64,000 bases of DNA from Neocallimastix lanati (nom. inval.) (GCA_016946835.1 JACVTC010000163.1:41001-105000); one strand, 5' to 3'. Shown: positions 1 to 23,225, counted from the stretch's first letter. Notes: generated from the sequence alone by a model not told the origin. Program-made: numbers and translations.

Positions 1-1087
1 AAAAATATTTATATCAAAGGTAAAAAAATTTTTTTTAAAATTTTTGTACTATATTTTTATTGTTTTTGTTTTTTCTTTGATATATATACAATAAAATTTT
101 TATAAAATTACTTTTTTAAATTATATATATTAAAGTGTAGACGTGATGTATGATAATATATGTATGAAAATATGAAATAGTCATAACTTTTTTTTTTTTT
201 TTTAATAATAATAACTATTATTTATTTTTATTATTATAATAATAATATTTAATATAAATATTTTATTTATAATCTAATTTACAAAAATAAACTCAAATGT
301 GATGTAAAATATAAAAAATATAAATAATTAAATCGAAAAAAAATAAGATTAATAAATAAAATTAAAATTACTTCATATTCAAAAAAAAAAAAAAGTTTAT
401 TATTAGGGTCAAAAATTATAGTTTTTATTTATTTTATTAATTTATTTTTATATTTTTGTAAAACAATTATTTAAATAATTTTATTAATTAATCATTATTA
501 TTATTATTTTATTTTTTTAATTGCTTTACAATTAATGTCTATAAAATTTATGTAATGTTAAAAAATAATAATATATACATATATATATCATTATTATTTT
601 ATTAATATTTAATCAAGTTTTTTCCTTTTTTTTTTTTTTTTAAAAAAAAAAATATATTTGGATATTATAATATATCATTTCATTACTAATTTATTTTTTA
701 TAAAGTTTTATTTATTATTATTATTATTATTGATATTATTTATTATGAAGATTTGCGCTCACATACATATATATATATATATATATATTTTGAATATGAT
801 AAAATATTGTATATAATTATTATATATTTATATACTTATTAATTATTTCTTTTTGTATCTCAATTTCAATATTAAAATAATAACAATTATAATCAAAAAA
901 TAATTGATCATATTCATTATTATTAAATTATTTATTAGTTATTTAATTTATACTATATATATATTAATATTTTAAAGGTTGTTTATTTATAAAATATGTT
1001 TTTTTTTTTTATTTTATTTATTTTATTTTTATTTTTATTTTATATTTTATATTTTATAATAAAATAAAACAAAAATGAATAAATAAA

Positions 1088-1118
<31 letters not shown>

Positions 1119-1211
1119 TAAAAGGATATCCTTTTCTATTATTATTATTATTACCATGTATATCTATATTTCTTATATTTATCCATATAAAATTACTTAT
1201 TTTAATTAAAT

Positions 1212-1255
<44 letters not shown>

Positions 1256-1285
1256 CCTTTCTTTCTTTCTTTCTTTCTTATTTTT
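1..1285. other. AT-rich intergenic DNA, no gene seen
   Basis: Almost pure A/T with TA dinucleotide runs near 766-790, AAAT repeats near 1075-1105, and a poly-T run at about 1213-1255 that ends in CTTT repeats. No open frame with protein-like composition is visible on either strand. It lies downstream of the minus-strand VTI1 gene, so its right edge should hold that gene's 3' UTR. Confidence 0.6.
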
Positions 1286-2987
<1,702 letters not shown>

Positions 2988-4453
2988 TTTTATATATATA
3001 TATATATATTTATTTTATCTTTATGTTAAAAATATTAAAAAGCTGTTTTTTTTTTTTTTTTTTTTTTCGAAAAACTTGATAGTAATTTTAATATTATTAA
3101 ATACTTAAGGTATATTCAAAACTTTTTTATTATAGAAAAATATAGATAAAACAATAATTTTATTAATAAAATTTATTATTCATTTCATATTTCTTTTTAT
3201 AATAATTATTTTAAAAAATTTTTATTTTTATTACTTTTTTAGTACGTAAATAAATAATTAAATAATATGAATAATTAAATAATAAATAATAAATAATAAA
3301 TAATAAATAATAAATAATAAAAAGAGTATTTATTAATAAATAATAAATAATAAATAATAAATAATTAAATAATAAATAATATGAATAATTAAATAATAAA
3401 TAATAAATAATAAATAATTGAATAATAAATAATAAAAAGAGTATTTATTAATAAATAATAATAAATAATAAATAATAAATAATAAATAATAAATAATAAA
3501 TAATAAATAATAAATAATAAATAATAAATAATAAATAATAAATAATAAATAATAAATAATATAATAAATAATAAATAATAAATAATAAATAATAAATAAT
3601 AAATAATAAATAATAAATAATAAATAATAAATAATAAATAATAAATAATAAATAATAAATAATAATAAATAATAAATAATAAATAATAAATAGTAAATAA
3701 TAAATAATAAATAATAAATAATAAATAATAAATAATATAAAATTATTTAATTATATAAGCTATTTATTTATTATATTTAAATAATGTAATAATGTAATAA
3801 GAATGTATTAATTGTTATTTAATTTAATACATTAATGTATTGAAATTTTAAAGTTTCAAAATTTTAAAATTTTTAAATTATTTAAAAAAAAAAAAAATGA
3901 AAAATCAACTTAGAGTTAATATTTCATTAATATACTTCGAAGATTAATATTAATTTTTAATTTTTTTTTCAATTCTTTTTTTTCCTATTAGCTAGTATAA
4001 AATTTAAAGTTTGAAATGTATCATAAATTATATTTATTGAAATCACTAAACTTATTATAATTGTTAATATTACTAACAAAACAAAAATAAAAAAAAAAAA
4101 AGGAAATCTTTTTTTATAATTTTTGTATATTGAAAATTATTTATAAAGTTATTAATATAATAAGAAAATGTCAAATAAAATACTTATTTTATTATATTAA
4201 TATAAATTAACGAAATAAAAATACATTATAAAAAAAAAAAAAAAAAGAAAGGGAAAATGCATTAATTTGCTATTAAAATACATTCCTTAATTTTTTTTTA
4301 ATAATAATATAATCCTATAATTAAAGAAATAATAAAATAAAATAAAACATTATAAATAATTAATAAAATTTAAAAAAAATTAAATAATTAAATCATAATT
4401 ATATAATTAAAAGTAGTTTATATTTGTTATAATTTAAATAAAATAAAATAAAA
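2988..4453. other. Divergent intergenic region with 7-bp repeat array
   Basis: Separates the divergently transcribed VTI1 (-) and the unrecognised gene at 4454 (+), so it must hold both promoters. About 3250-3735 is a TAATAAA-type heptanucleotide array with small interruptions. No gene is visible in the remainder. Confidence 0.6.
3250..3735. repeat. Heptanucleotide (TAATAAA)n array
   Basis: Tandem TAATAAA units, interrupted by a few variants (AATATGAATAATTAAAT and an AAAAAGAGTATTTATTAAT insert that occurs twice, near 3319 and 3436). The same unit builds arrays at 52385-52925 and 62165-62815. Confidence 0.9.
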
Positions 4454-7710
<3,257 letters not shown>

Positions 7711-7807
7711 TAATAATTTATTGTAATAAAAAATATAAAACTTTGTTAATATATCATATTCAAATTTAATTATAGAAAAATTTATTACATAAATTATCTA
7801 TTATATC

Positions 7808-7838
<31 letters not shown>

Positions 7839-8079
7839 TTTAAAAAAAAATTTTTCTTTAAAGAACATAATTTCAATAATATAAAAAAAAGTAATAAAAT
7901 AAATAAATTAAATAATACCTAATATTTTATATTATTTATTATACTTTATCATTATATATATATATAAAATTGAATTTAAATAGATATTAAAATTTAAAAG
8001 TAAAATTAAGAAGGGTATATGTAGTATATTATAAAATTAAAAATAAGGATAAATGGGAAAGTAAAAGTAAAAATTTTTA

Positions 8080-8114
8080 ATTTTTATTTTACTTATAATA
8101 AGTAAAATAAAAAT
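8080..8114. repeat. Perfect inverted repeat, 16-bp arms
   Basis: Arms ATTTTTATTTTACTTA and TAAGTAAAATAAAAAT are exact reverse complements separated by TAA, giving a hairpin or cruciform candidate about 370 bp after the stop of the gene ending at 7710. In DNA this AT-rich some perfect palindromes arise by chance. Confidence 0.7.
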
Positions 8115-8274
8115 AATAAAAATATATAGAAAGTTAAATATTATATAGAATAAAGTTACACAAATTGAAGTTTTAAACATTTCATGTTTAATATATGAAT
8201 AAATGATAATTTAAAATTATAATATTAATTACATTAAATTATAATTAATATAATTATTGTTATTATCATTATAA

Positions 8275-8780
<506 letters not shown>

Positions 8781-8984
8781 AGTAGTAGTATTAGTATTAT
8801 TAAAAATTTAATATTCTAAAATTTATATTATTATTAATAAAAATCAAATATTAAAATATTAATATTTTTTTACTTTACTAGAAATTGTTTGGTTTAATAT
8901 TACATTTAAAGAAAAAACTATATGAAAATATATTATATCAAATAGTAAAATTTATCTTTATTTTAACAATTTAAAATTATAAAA

Positions 8985-8985
<1 letters not shown>

Positions 8986-9067
<82 letters not shown>
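8986..9067. repeat. (AAT)n array, intergenic
   Basis: About 80 bp of pure AAT repeat upstream of the TBC1D19-like gene, in opposite polarity to the array at 8277. Confidence 0.9.
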
Positions 9068-9068
<1 letters not shown>

Positions 9069-9319
9069 TTACAAGAGTCTAAATTTTAATTATTAAAAAC
9101 ACAAAATGTGGAATATAAACATTTTTTTTTTTATAATGTTATTTAATTTAAAGTTTAATTGTGTAATTTTATTTATAATTAAAATTTAGAGTTTAGAATA
9201 TATGATTTTCATAATAATTATAATAAAAAAAACTTTTTTATATAAACATAAATTTTTATTCAATTTTTTTCAAAAAAATTTTAAAACTGATTTTAATAAT
9301 AAGATAGAATATTATTGAA

Positions 9320-13069
<3,750 letters not shown>

Positions 13070-13729
13070 ATAATAAATTATATATGTTCATATTTTAATA
13101 CTTTAATTTATTGTTTAATATTAATACTATTTTTAAATTTAAATTACATAGAAATATTAAAATATATTTTCTATATTTTAATTATACCTCAAATATATAT
13201 AATTTCAAAATAAAAAAAAAAAAATATGAAATAAAAATAAATTAAAAAATTAAAAAAAAAAAAAAAAAGTATTAATAAAATTAAAAATTAAAAAAAAAAG
13301 TATTAATAAAATTAATAATAATATAGTATAATATAATAATTGTTACATTATTATTGCTATACAATAGTAATAATTTTGTTTTTTTTCTTTCTTTTTTTTT
13401 TAATTTATCTAATAAAAATTTATTATTATTATTTATTTATTTTATAATAATATAGAAAATTTTTTGAATTAAAACATTTATTTTTTTTTTTTTTTAAAAA
13501 AATAAACATAATACATAAAAACTAATTGAAATCAATTATACATTTAAAAGAAAAAAGAAAAAGAAATGAAAAAAGTAGTTTGAATTTAATATTTATAAAA
13601 TATTGTTAATGAATATAATGTTACTAATATTAAGGAAAAGAAGTTTTTAATAATGAAATCTATTATTATTTAAATTTACATAATTGAGTATAATAATTTT
13701 TGATTGTAATCTTGTCATTTTTTTGTTTC
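13070..13729. other. Convergent intergenic region
   Basis: Shared 3' space of TBC1D19 (+) and ODAD1 (-). Poly-A and poly-T runs only; a near-duplicate AAAAAGTATTAATAAAATTAA occurs at about 13265 and 13299. No gene or structured element is recognised. Confidence 0.6.
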
Positions 13730-16700
13730 TTATTGTTTATTCTATAAGTAAAAAATATATTTAATAATATTATATATATATATAATTTTAATAAAAAATT
13801 TGATATTTATTATATAATAATAACAATAATAATAAAACATTAATAATAATAATATTTATTAAAACTTACAGAATTCATATTAGCTTTCATTAATTCTTCT
13901 CTTGACATTGGATAAGAATCATTATAATTTTCATTTTTCTTATCAACAACTAATGTATTCTTATTTACCTTAGATTTACGCATAATATCGAAGTCATCAC
14001 TATTTATAAATATATATATAAGCAATTTAGAATTAATAATATGTTGTTGTAATAAATTTTAATAAATTTCATTTCAAGAAGTGTTGGATTAATTTTTTTT
14101 AATTACCTTAATATAGGAGCATTAATATCATTGCTTGCAATTGGTGGTTGTGGACCAATACCAAGTAAACTATTAATTTCTTGATTATTAGGTAATATAC
14201 CATTTTCATTATTAATAGCATTTTCAGCTTCAATATTATTACTAATATTATTACTATCAACCATATTGTTTCTTTGAGATTGTTGATTATTATTTATAAT
14301 AGATGAAAGATTAATAGTGTAATTAATCATCAAAAGGCTATTAATATTATCTTCAATATAGTTTAAGCATTGCATTAAATTAACATCCTTTATTTCATCC
14401 TTTAATTCTAAATTAACTGGTAATTCAAATTTTACTGTATCTATATCATTTTTAATTTTTTCTTCTTTTTTTTCTTCTTCTCTATTGACCTTTGTATCAT
14501 TTTCCATATTTTCTACTCCATCTTGACTTCGTGATTTTATTTCTGTTGTTTCGTCAGTTTTTTCATTTTCATTTTCGTTTCCATCATGCTTTGTGGTTTT
14601 TTCTTCATTTTCTTGATTTTCTGTATCGACATTATTAAAATGCTTATTTGGAAGTTCTGGAGGAATATAAATTTTTTTAACAGGTTTGAAAGTTTGGATC
14701 AGTTTAATCATTTCTAACACTTTTTCTTTTAATACATTTAAATTTCTGTTGCAATCTACATAATCATTTTCATATTGAATTGATTTTTCTTTAGTATCAT
14801 TTAACTTTTCCTAAAAGTTTATTATAATAAAAAATATATTAATATATAATAATTATAATTTTTTAATTTCATATTAATTTTATTTAATAAAATTTACTTC
14901 TAATTTTGAAATGACTATTTTCTTTTTATTTTCAATTTCAACATTTTGAATTTTTAATTCCTCAATATTTTGAGAAATATCTCTAATATCTTTATTTATA
15001 TCACCAACTTCACCAACAACTTCGGTAACATAATTAAATAAAGAAAAGTTTTTTTCTTCTGTTTCATTGAAATTTGTTATTAATTCGTTAATATCATTAA
15101 CTTTAGTACTCTCATATATTTGATCAAATGCTTTTTGATATACCTCAATATCATTATAAGTATCATATTGATCAGCTTTTTAAAGTAATTTTATATAAAA
15201 TGGAATATAATAGTAATATTAATATATTATTATATGGAATACATTATTTATATATAATTTATTTATTAAAAATCTTTAATTTTCTTTTTTTTTTTTAAAA
15301 AAAATATATATATATATATATATATTATTATTATTATTATTTATATATATGTATTTTTTAATTATTATACCTTTTTTATTTCCGGATTTTCCTTTTGCAG
15401 TTACAACTTTTCTTTCAGCATTTTTGGTATTTATAAAATCTCTTGTTTTTTGTTCATGTTCTAATAATCTTGAGAGTTCACTAATTTCTTGAGAATATTG
15501 ATAGTATTCCTTATCAGATTTTTCTTTTAAGATTGATATTTTACAATTGGCTTCATCCCTTCATAAATACATTTTTATATTTTATGAATAAAAAGTGTAT
15601 GTGTTTTACTTATTATATGTTTTACTTATTATATCTTATTATATATTTAGTATTTAAAATTACCTTGTTTGATAAGCTGAGGTTGAGTTTTCAATCATAT
15701 TATTAATATGATTTTTTTTATCTTTTATATCTTTTATTAATTTATTAACTATATTATAAAATACATTTCTTTCTTTCCTGTAATAATCTAATTTTTCTCG
15801 ATTTTTTCTATTTTCAACTAATGTAGTATTAAATTTTTTAAGTGACTATTTTATATTTAGAAAAAATTTTAATTAATACTTATATATTAATATATATATA
15901 TATTATTTTTTTTTTTTAATCATTACTTGTTCTAATTTATTTTGAAGAATTTTAATTGTCTTATCTAAATGTTCATTATTTTCTTCATATTTATTAATTC
16001 CTCCTTGCTCTTTCTTCAAATCCATAATTTTTTGATTCATTTCCTCAATTTTTTTATCTGTCTGTTCAATATATTCATATATTTTTTTTTGTTGCTCAAC
16101 AAGTTGTTCTGACATACCAAAATATATAAGAATAAATAAATATATATTTATATATATTAATATTAAATTAATGTGTGTAACCTTTAAATTATATTATTAA
16201 AATAACAATTGTTATTGAATTTATTTTATTTTTTATTTTTATTTTTACCTTGATAATCAGTTAATGCTTTTACTTCTTTTTCAGATTCATTTTTATTTTT
16301 ATTATTTAATCTATTTTTAAGTAACTTCTTTTTATATTCAAGTTTTTCAATATCATCTTTTAAATAATTTATCATTACACTACATAAAATTTTATAATAT
16401 TTTATTTAATATATATATTTTTAACATTATATTATTAACATTCTTTTTATTTTTAGTATTTCTGTTTTTATTATTATCTCTTTTCTCTTTTTTTTTTTTT
16501 TTATAAAAAAAATTTTATTTTTTTTTTAATTGTTTTCTATTATTACTTTTGTTTTTTAATTTTAATTTGAGATTCCTCTGTATAAGCATCTCGGTCATTT
16601 TTGGTTAATCTATATTCTCTTTGTAATTTTTGCAATTCATTTTCTATCATTATAATTCATAAAATTTTAATTAATTTATGCTCGGAAAAAAATATTAAAT

Positions 16701-16882
16701 TAAATTAAATTAAAATTATAAAAAGTATAAAAATAAAATGCAAAAAGGTGAAATAAAAAAATATTTAATATTATAAAATTCATTCTATTGTTTAATTCAT
16801 TTTAATACGCTTTACTTTTTTCATAGTAACTGTTCGAATTTGAACTCGAAAAATCACTTCCTCTTGATGATGGTCTTGACAT
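13730..16882 (-). CDS. ODAD1: Outer dynein arm docking complex coiled-coil protein
   Basis: Homologue of Chlamydomonas ODA1/DC2 and animal ODAD1 (CCDC114)/CCDC63, which anchors outer dynein arms to axonemal doublets. Ten exons: 16882-16816, 16643-16547, 16379-16249, 16108-15927, 15845-15664, 15558-15371, 15175-14898, 14810-14107, 13999-13870, 13741-13730; all in phase, 656 residues. Family signatures, in order: LQKLQREYRLTKNDRDAYTE near the N-terminus, YYRKERNVFYNIVNKL, STSAYQTRDEANCKISILKE, HEQKTRDFINTKNAERK, and EEKNFSLFNYVTEVVGEV. Nearly the whole protein to about residue 400 is heptad coiled coil. An acidic, Asn/Glu-rich low-complexity linker of about 200 residues follows, then a short conserved tail (DDFDIMRKSK, YPMSREELMKAN). 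Its presence means the organism builds motile flagella with outer arms, as zoospores do. ODAD1 versus the paralogue CCDC63 cannot be decided here. Confidence 0.9.
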
Positions 16883-16917
16883 TATTTGTACAATTAATAA
16901 TTTAAAAAGAATTTAAA

Positions 16918-16954
<37 letters not shown>

Positions 16955-17825
16955 ATTTTTAATATTAATAAAATTATTTTAATCTTTACAGAAAATAAAA
17001 AATGATAAAAATAAATTTAAAATTATAAATTAAAAAATGTATCTTAAATCTTATATTTATATATATTTAAAGGAAATGAAATTTCTTATATTTATAAGCC
17101 TATTTATTATTTTCTATTTATAATAATTAATAATTATTATTAAAAAAATAATATCACAGACAAACACTAATATTAAAATAATAATAAGGAATAATAATAA
17201 GAAGAAAAAATAATATTATGACGAAGAAGAAGAATGTGATAATAATATGAAGAAGAAATAATAAATAAGAATAATAAGAATAGGAATACAATAATAAGAA
17301 GAAATAATTATAATAAAACGAAATATTATTAATGATAATAATATCAATCTTAATTAATAATTGATAATAATTATTTTAATTATTAAAGAATTTTGATATT
17401 TTTTATTTTCACTATTTATATTTAATAATAATAACTATTATATTATTTTTACATATATATTTATTTATTTGAATTATTAAGTTAAATGTTAATAATTATT
17501 TATTAATAATGGATTTTTTTTTACTTCAAATATAATTATGATTATTTTATATTATATTTAATTTAAAATAGTCATAATTATATATTTGAAAATTTTATAA
17601 AGTTTCTAAAACTCTTAGGTTACTTTTTATAAAGTCCTAATGATAATAATTAACCATCTATTATTTTATATTATTGAAATAGAAAAAAATTATATTAATA
17701 TAAAATATTTTTAGTTTTTAATAATTTAAAAAAGTATATGATAACTTAATTAAATAGATTTATCTTTTAGAAAAATGAATTTGTATATCTAAATAAGAAA
17801 AAAAAACATTTACTAAAAATATAGA

Positions 17826-17856
<31 letters not shown>

Positions 17857-18138
17857 CGTGGGTGTGTGTGTGTATCTATGATACAAAATAATAAAGTTTA
17901 ACGTGTATAGTATAGTATAAATTTAATAATATTTTAATAAAATATAGATTTATATGATACTATTAAATAAAGTTATAATTTATAGATATATGATAAAATT
18001 GTAATAATAATATGGATTCATATTACAATAGTAAATATAAATAATTAGTATAATTTAAGTTTTATAATATATAATACAATTAATTAAATTATTAATTATA
18101 TAATTATTCATATTGATTACACTTTTAATATTTTTCTT

Positions 18139-18169
<31 letters not shown>

Positions 18170-18760
18170 GAAAATATATATATATATATTATTACTATAT
18201 ACTTTAAATATTCAAAATTAATTTATTATCAATATTATATTTAATAATAGAAGTTAGCTTATACATATATAATTTATTTATAACATCACCAATATAAAGT
18301 TTCATTATATTTCTTATAAACTATTTAGTATAAAGCAAGCTTTTGTATATTTGAAGTACAAAAAAAGAATATATGTATATATATAATTCAAATAAAAGAC
18401 AATTTATATTTATATTATACCTATATAAAAGTTTTCGTTACTATTTATTAAAATTATATATATCATTATATAATTAAAAAATTAATATATGCATAATATT
18501 TAAGATTTTGGAATACATAATATATAATATTAATGATAAACGAAGTCATATTAACAAGTTCGTATATATATGTTAAACTAATATTTGGATTATTCGAGAA
18601 ATAATTTATCAACTAATATTTAAAAAAAAAAAATAATACCAAGATTAAGTGACTTCATTTTTTTAAAATAATATTATTTTAAAACTGTGAAGAAGAAAAG
18701 TTCATAACATTAACATTAATTATATTAATGTTATGAACTAAATTTAAAACATACTGATAA

Positions 18761-18812
<52 letters not shown>

Positions 18813-19029
18813 CATATAATATACAAAAATATACAAAAGCATTATATTTATTAATACACAACAGTTTTGATTATATTCTTTTTGGCAAAGAATAATTATA
18901 TATATATAATATCTATATAATATATGCATCTGTAAAAAATTTTTTTTTTCATAAAAAAGTATATTATCGAGGATTTTATTTAAAAAAAAATATCATATAA
19001 TTTATATAAATATATTTATTAATATCAAT
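16883..19029. other. Divergent intergenic region ODAD1 / RasGEF
   Basis: 2.1 kb between divergent genes. It holds a degenerate purine-rich patch of GAAGAA/AATAAG units (about 17180-17330), a short GTGTGTGT run near 17861, several poly-A runs and a GC-containing inverted repeat at 18699-18739, 291 bp before the RasGEF start. No protein-coding gene is visible; short minus-strand frames over 18679-18929 are Phe runs from poly-A. Confidence 0.6.
18699..18739. repeat. Inverted repeat, 15-bp perfect arms
   Basis: AGTTCATAACATTAA and TTAATGTTATGAACT are exact reverse complements separated by an 11-bp A/T spacer. The arms include G/C pairs, making them less likely than A/T-only palindromes to be accidental. 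Possible binding site, transcript hairpin or element terminus; function unknown. Confidence 0.7.
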
Positions 19030-19961
19030 ATGGCATTCAGGTAAATAAATAATATAATAGTGCGAAATTAATAATGAGCTTTATTATATATATTTGAAAT
19101 ATACATTATTCATTCATAATTATGTTTTTATTATTATTGGAACTTTTAATATACAAATAATATTCATATTAAAAGTGGTTCAAATTTTATTGAAGGTAAT
19201 AATGGTGAATGTTATTTAAGAATGAAATTACCCGATGATGGCACAACAATGATTAATATAGCAAGTAAAACAGTAACACTATGGGATATTGTATGTAAAG
19301 TTTCAGAAAAGAAAGGATATACCCCTGGTGATTATATTATACTTGCAGAAAAGGGAAGTAAAAGACTTAAACCAGATTTATCCGAATCATTAGAAAATTA
19401 TTTAGAATATAATTTAAAGCTATTATCAGGTATTTAAAATTACATTAATTTATGTACATATATATTTATAATTTTATATTTTTTCATTTAGAACATTAAA
19501 TTAATTTGAAAAAATATAAAATGATGGTAAATCTATTAATACTAATTAAATTAATAATAATTATAAAATATTAGTTGAAGATAAGAATGAAACGATAAAT
19601 AGGAGAGGTTCGGTAATGAATTCCCCCGCATCAAAAAAACTAAATTTCAAAATGAAAAAATATAATTTCCCAGCTACAGTGGATGAAGAGCAAATAAAGA
19701 AAAAGCAACAAAATGGTGGAAGTGAATTTAATCTTCGTATAGGAAAAAGCAAAAAATCATTTTCATTATTTATTTTTAGAAGAAGTTCAAGTACATTAAT
19801 GGAATCAAGGTTATCAAATAATTCATTACAAGATGATATTAGTACAGAAGAACATGGACTTGAAGGTCATGATTCACTTAGTGCTGAAAATGGAAGTTTA
19901 GCTAGTATAAATAGTAAGTTTAATTAACAAAAAAAATAAAAAAAAAAAGATATTTATAAAT

Positions 19962-20028
<67 letters not shown>

Positions 20029-21829
20029 TATATGTATATTTATATATATATTTATTTAATAACCATTTATATAGGTTTAGAAAGCCCCACAGCTTCAAAT
20101 ACTGAATCCGGGTTTAGAGGAAGAGATCCATCATTTGCTGAAGTTGATGGAAAATTTGACGAGCATATGAATTATCATTCTATACGGTATTATAGATATA
20201 AAATAATATAACTAAATAAATTATTATTAAATATTATTAATTATTATTAATTATCATTATTATCATTATTATTAATTTTTAATTTTATGATTATTATTAA
20301 TTTTATGATTATTATTATTATTATCTCAAAATTTTATAAAATATAAAATAAATGTGTAATTTGTCAATAAAATTAATATTACAAAAAAATTTATATTACA
20401 ATATGTAAATATATATTAATTATGAAAAACAGGAAAACAATAGTTTCATCGAATAGTATGAGTAATAGTAATTCAACCTTAAGAAGGAATACATTCCGTA
20501 AACATCAGCGTTCACAGACTGATAATTTATACTTAAAAGGTCATGAAATAGGTAACGTTGGTACAGTATATGTTATATATAATGATGGAGAAAAAATTGA
20601 ATTACAATTTCCAGTAGAAGTGACTCTGGATGTAATATTATCATGTGCATGTAGAAAAAAAGAATTAAATGAAGAAGTTAATACATTACAAACAGAGAAT
20701 GGAGAAAAAGTTCAACTTGATAGAGCATTAAGATATTACTCATTAGATGGTAATTTAAAATCAGGAAATATAAATACCTTTAAATTATTAGAAGGCGAAA
20801 AATACTATAGTACAGTTTGTGTAAATGAAAATGATCAAGATGTCATGATTTTACAATATAAAAATATATATGACGAAGAGTATGAATTGTTTCTCTATTA
20901 TATAGATTATATAGATTACATGTTAATTATATTATAAAAGTAATGAATAAAATAATAATTAAATATGAATTAAATAAAATATAGTTTACAAGTAATGGCT
21001 GGTACAATAGATAAACTCATTGAAAGAGCAACGGATGGTTCCGAAAAAGGTAAAAAAAAAAAGTAAAATAAAATAAAATATGTTTAATATAAATTAATAT
21101 ATATATATATATTAAATATAATATTTTATTATTATAGATGATACATTTTTAGATATATTTTTATTAACCTATCGTGCATATATAAAACCTATGGAATTTT
21201 TCCAGTTGTTAACAGCAAGATATCCTTTTAAAAATAAAATATATTTTAATTATATATATATATATATATTTTTATTAATAAAATTAAATAATTATTTATG
21301 TGAAAGTTATTTTCATTAATTAATAAATACATTTAATTGTGAGCTTCCTCCAGATCCAACTGAAGATGATATAAAGTATTTTGAGGAAATGAAAGGATTC
21401 ATTCAATCAAAGTAAATAAAATTTAAATATCAAAAAAATTTTAAATATTTAATAAATTTTTTTTTTATAATACTAATTCAAAATTTTTTATCAATATATA
21501 TTGTACCATATAAAAAATAAAAAAAAAAAAAAAAGTGTGGTAAAAGTAATGGAATACTGGGTAAAACATCACTGGCATGATTTTGCTGTATACCTTGATT
21601 TAGAAGAAAACCTAATTTCATTTATTAATGAATTAAAGCCATATGAAGAATATACCCAAAGAGTTGAAGATTTTGAATGCCAAATTGAATTACAAGTAAA
21701 TATATTAATATATATAATATATATAATTTTATATAATATAGTTAATAATATCACAAATCTAAATAAATATTTATAAAATAATAAATTTATGATTCATTAA
21801 ATAATAAATATTAAATAAAATATAATTTA

Positions 21830-21877
<48 letters not shown>

Positions 21878-22388
21878 AAAAGAAATATGAAGATATGTTT
21901 GAATATATAAAAAAAGTAGAAAAAATAGGAAAAGTAATGAATAGTATGCTTAGCCAATTGGATCCAGTGGCAGTTGCCGAACAATTATGTTTATATGATT
22001 TTAAGCTTATGAAAAATATCCATCCAATTGAATATCTAAATCAGATATGGGGTAACAAAGAAAATGAAGATTCACCATGCTTAAATTTCTTTATATCAAG
22101 ATTTAACTTGGTATTTTTTCTTTTATATCTTACATCATTAATATTATTTTGTTAATATAGAATTTAATATTTATTTATTTTATTTTAAATATTTAATAAT
22201 TATTTTTTATTTGTTCTTAAATTATTTTGAATTGTCAATAATAGGAGAGTTTTTGGGCAGCTACAGAAGTATTACAAGAGGAAGACTTGAAAAAGAGAAT
22301 TGAAGTTCTAAAAAAAATTATTCAAGTAACAAAGGTAAATAATATTTATATATAAAATATAAAATAAAATAATAAAATAATAATAAAT

Positions 22389-22443
<55 letters not shown>

Positions 22444-23225
22444 AAATATTAAATAAAAAATTGTTTAATATAAATTAATAAAAGTCTTGCTTAGATAATA
22501 ATAATTTCTTCAGTACATTTGCTCTTATGTCTGGATTAAGTACAAACGCTGTTCAACGTTTAAAGAAGACTTGGGAAGTAAGTACAAATAAAAATATATT
22601 AATATGTTAATATATTTATAAAGAAAAAAAAAATAAATATAAATATAAATATAAATATAAAATAAAATTAAATAAATTAAAATAAATAAAATAAAATATA
22701 TATATATATATAATTATAATAATAATAATAAATAATTAATAATGTAATATTTAGGGACTATCATCAAAAATTAGAAATACTTTTTCCGAGATGGAAAAAT
22801 TAATGGATCCTTCAAGGAATATGAGAAACTATAGAATGGAATTAGAATCAAAAGAACCACCAATTATACCGTTTTTACGTAAATGATATTAAGATTAATG
22901 TCATTAATTTTATTTTAAAAAAACAATATTTAAATTGTTTATACTAATAATTTATAATATACCTATATATATATTTATATTGAATGTAGCTATTTATTTA
23001 AAAGATTTAACCTTTATTAATGATGGTAATCAAAGTAAAGTAGATAATATGATAAATTTTGATAAATTAAGAATGATGTCATCTCGTGTACATGATTTAA
23101 CAAGTTTGATTGATAAATCATATAATTTTAAGGAAAATCCTATTTTCCAAAATTATCTTGCAAAACCAACTAAAATTGTTGATGATAAAAAATTAAAAGA
23201 GATGTCACAAAGATGTGAAAAATAA
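19030..23225 (+). CDS. Ras guanine-nucleotide exchange factor (RasGEF)
   Basis: Cdc25-type GEF that loads GTP onto a Ras/Rap GTPase. Fourteen exons: 19030-19040, 19176-19429, 19575-19913, 20075-20186, 20433-20879, 20985-21049, 21138-21214, 21344-21411, 21536-21695, 21877-22110, 22245-22334, 22485-22577, 22755-22878, 22990-23225; 769 residues. Residues 8-90 form a ubiquitin-like RBD-type fold (NGECYLRMKLPDDGTTMI, TVTLWDIVCKVSEKKGYTPG); a second similar segment lies at about 280-365 (GTVYVIYNDGEKIELQFP). The Ser-rich linker between them is basic. RasGEF-N starts near 388 (LQVMAGTIDKLIERATDGSE, IFLLTYRAYIKPMEFFQLL), and the catalytic domain spans about 530-760 (LDPVAVAEQLCLYDFKLM, NAVQRLKKTWE, PIIPFLPIYLKDLTFINDG, INFDKLRMMS). 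Exon 1 is only 11 nt. The intron 21215-21343 appears to be GC-AG. The GTPase partner is not evident. Confidence 0.92.
19955..20030. repeat. (TTTA)n array in RasGEF intron
   Basis: Tetranucleotide TTTA repeat of about 75 bp inside the intron 19914-20074. Confidence 0.9.

Noticed and set aside
13730-16882. Dictyostelium or Plasmodium origin suggested by poly-Asn and AT content
   Set aside because: Dictyostelium lacks cilia and so should lack an outer-arm docking protein; the PABPN1, B56, ITFG2 and TBC1D19 set and intron density fit an early fungus better than an apicomplexan.
17180-17330. Purine-rich GAAGAA/AATAAG patch as possible coding exon
   Set aside because: Stops in all frames and no splice context; likely a degenerate simple repeat.
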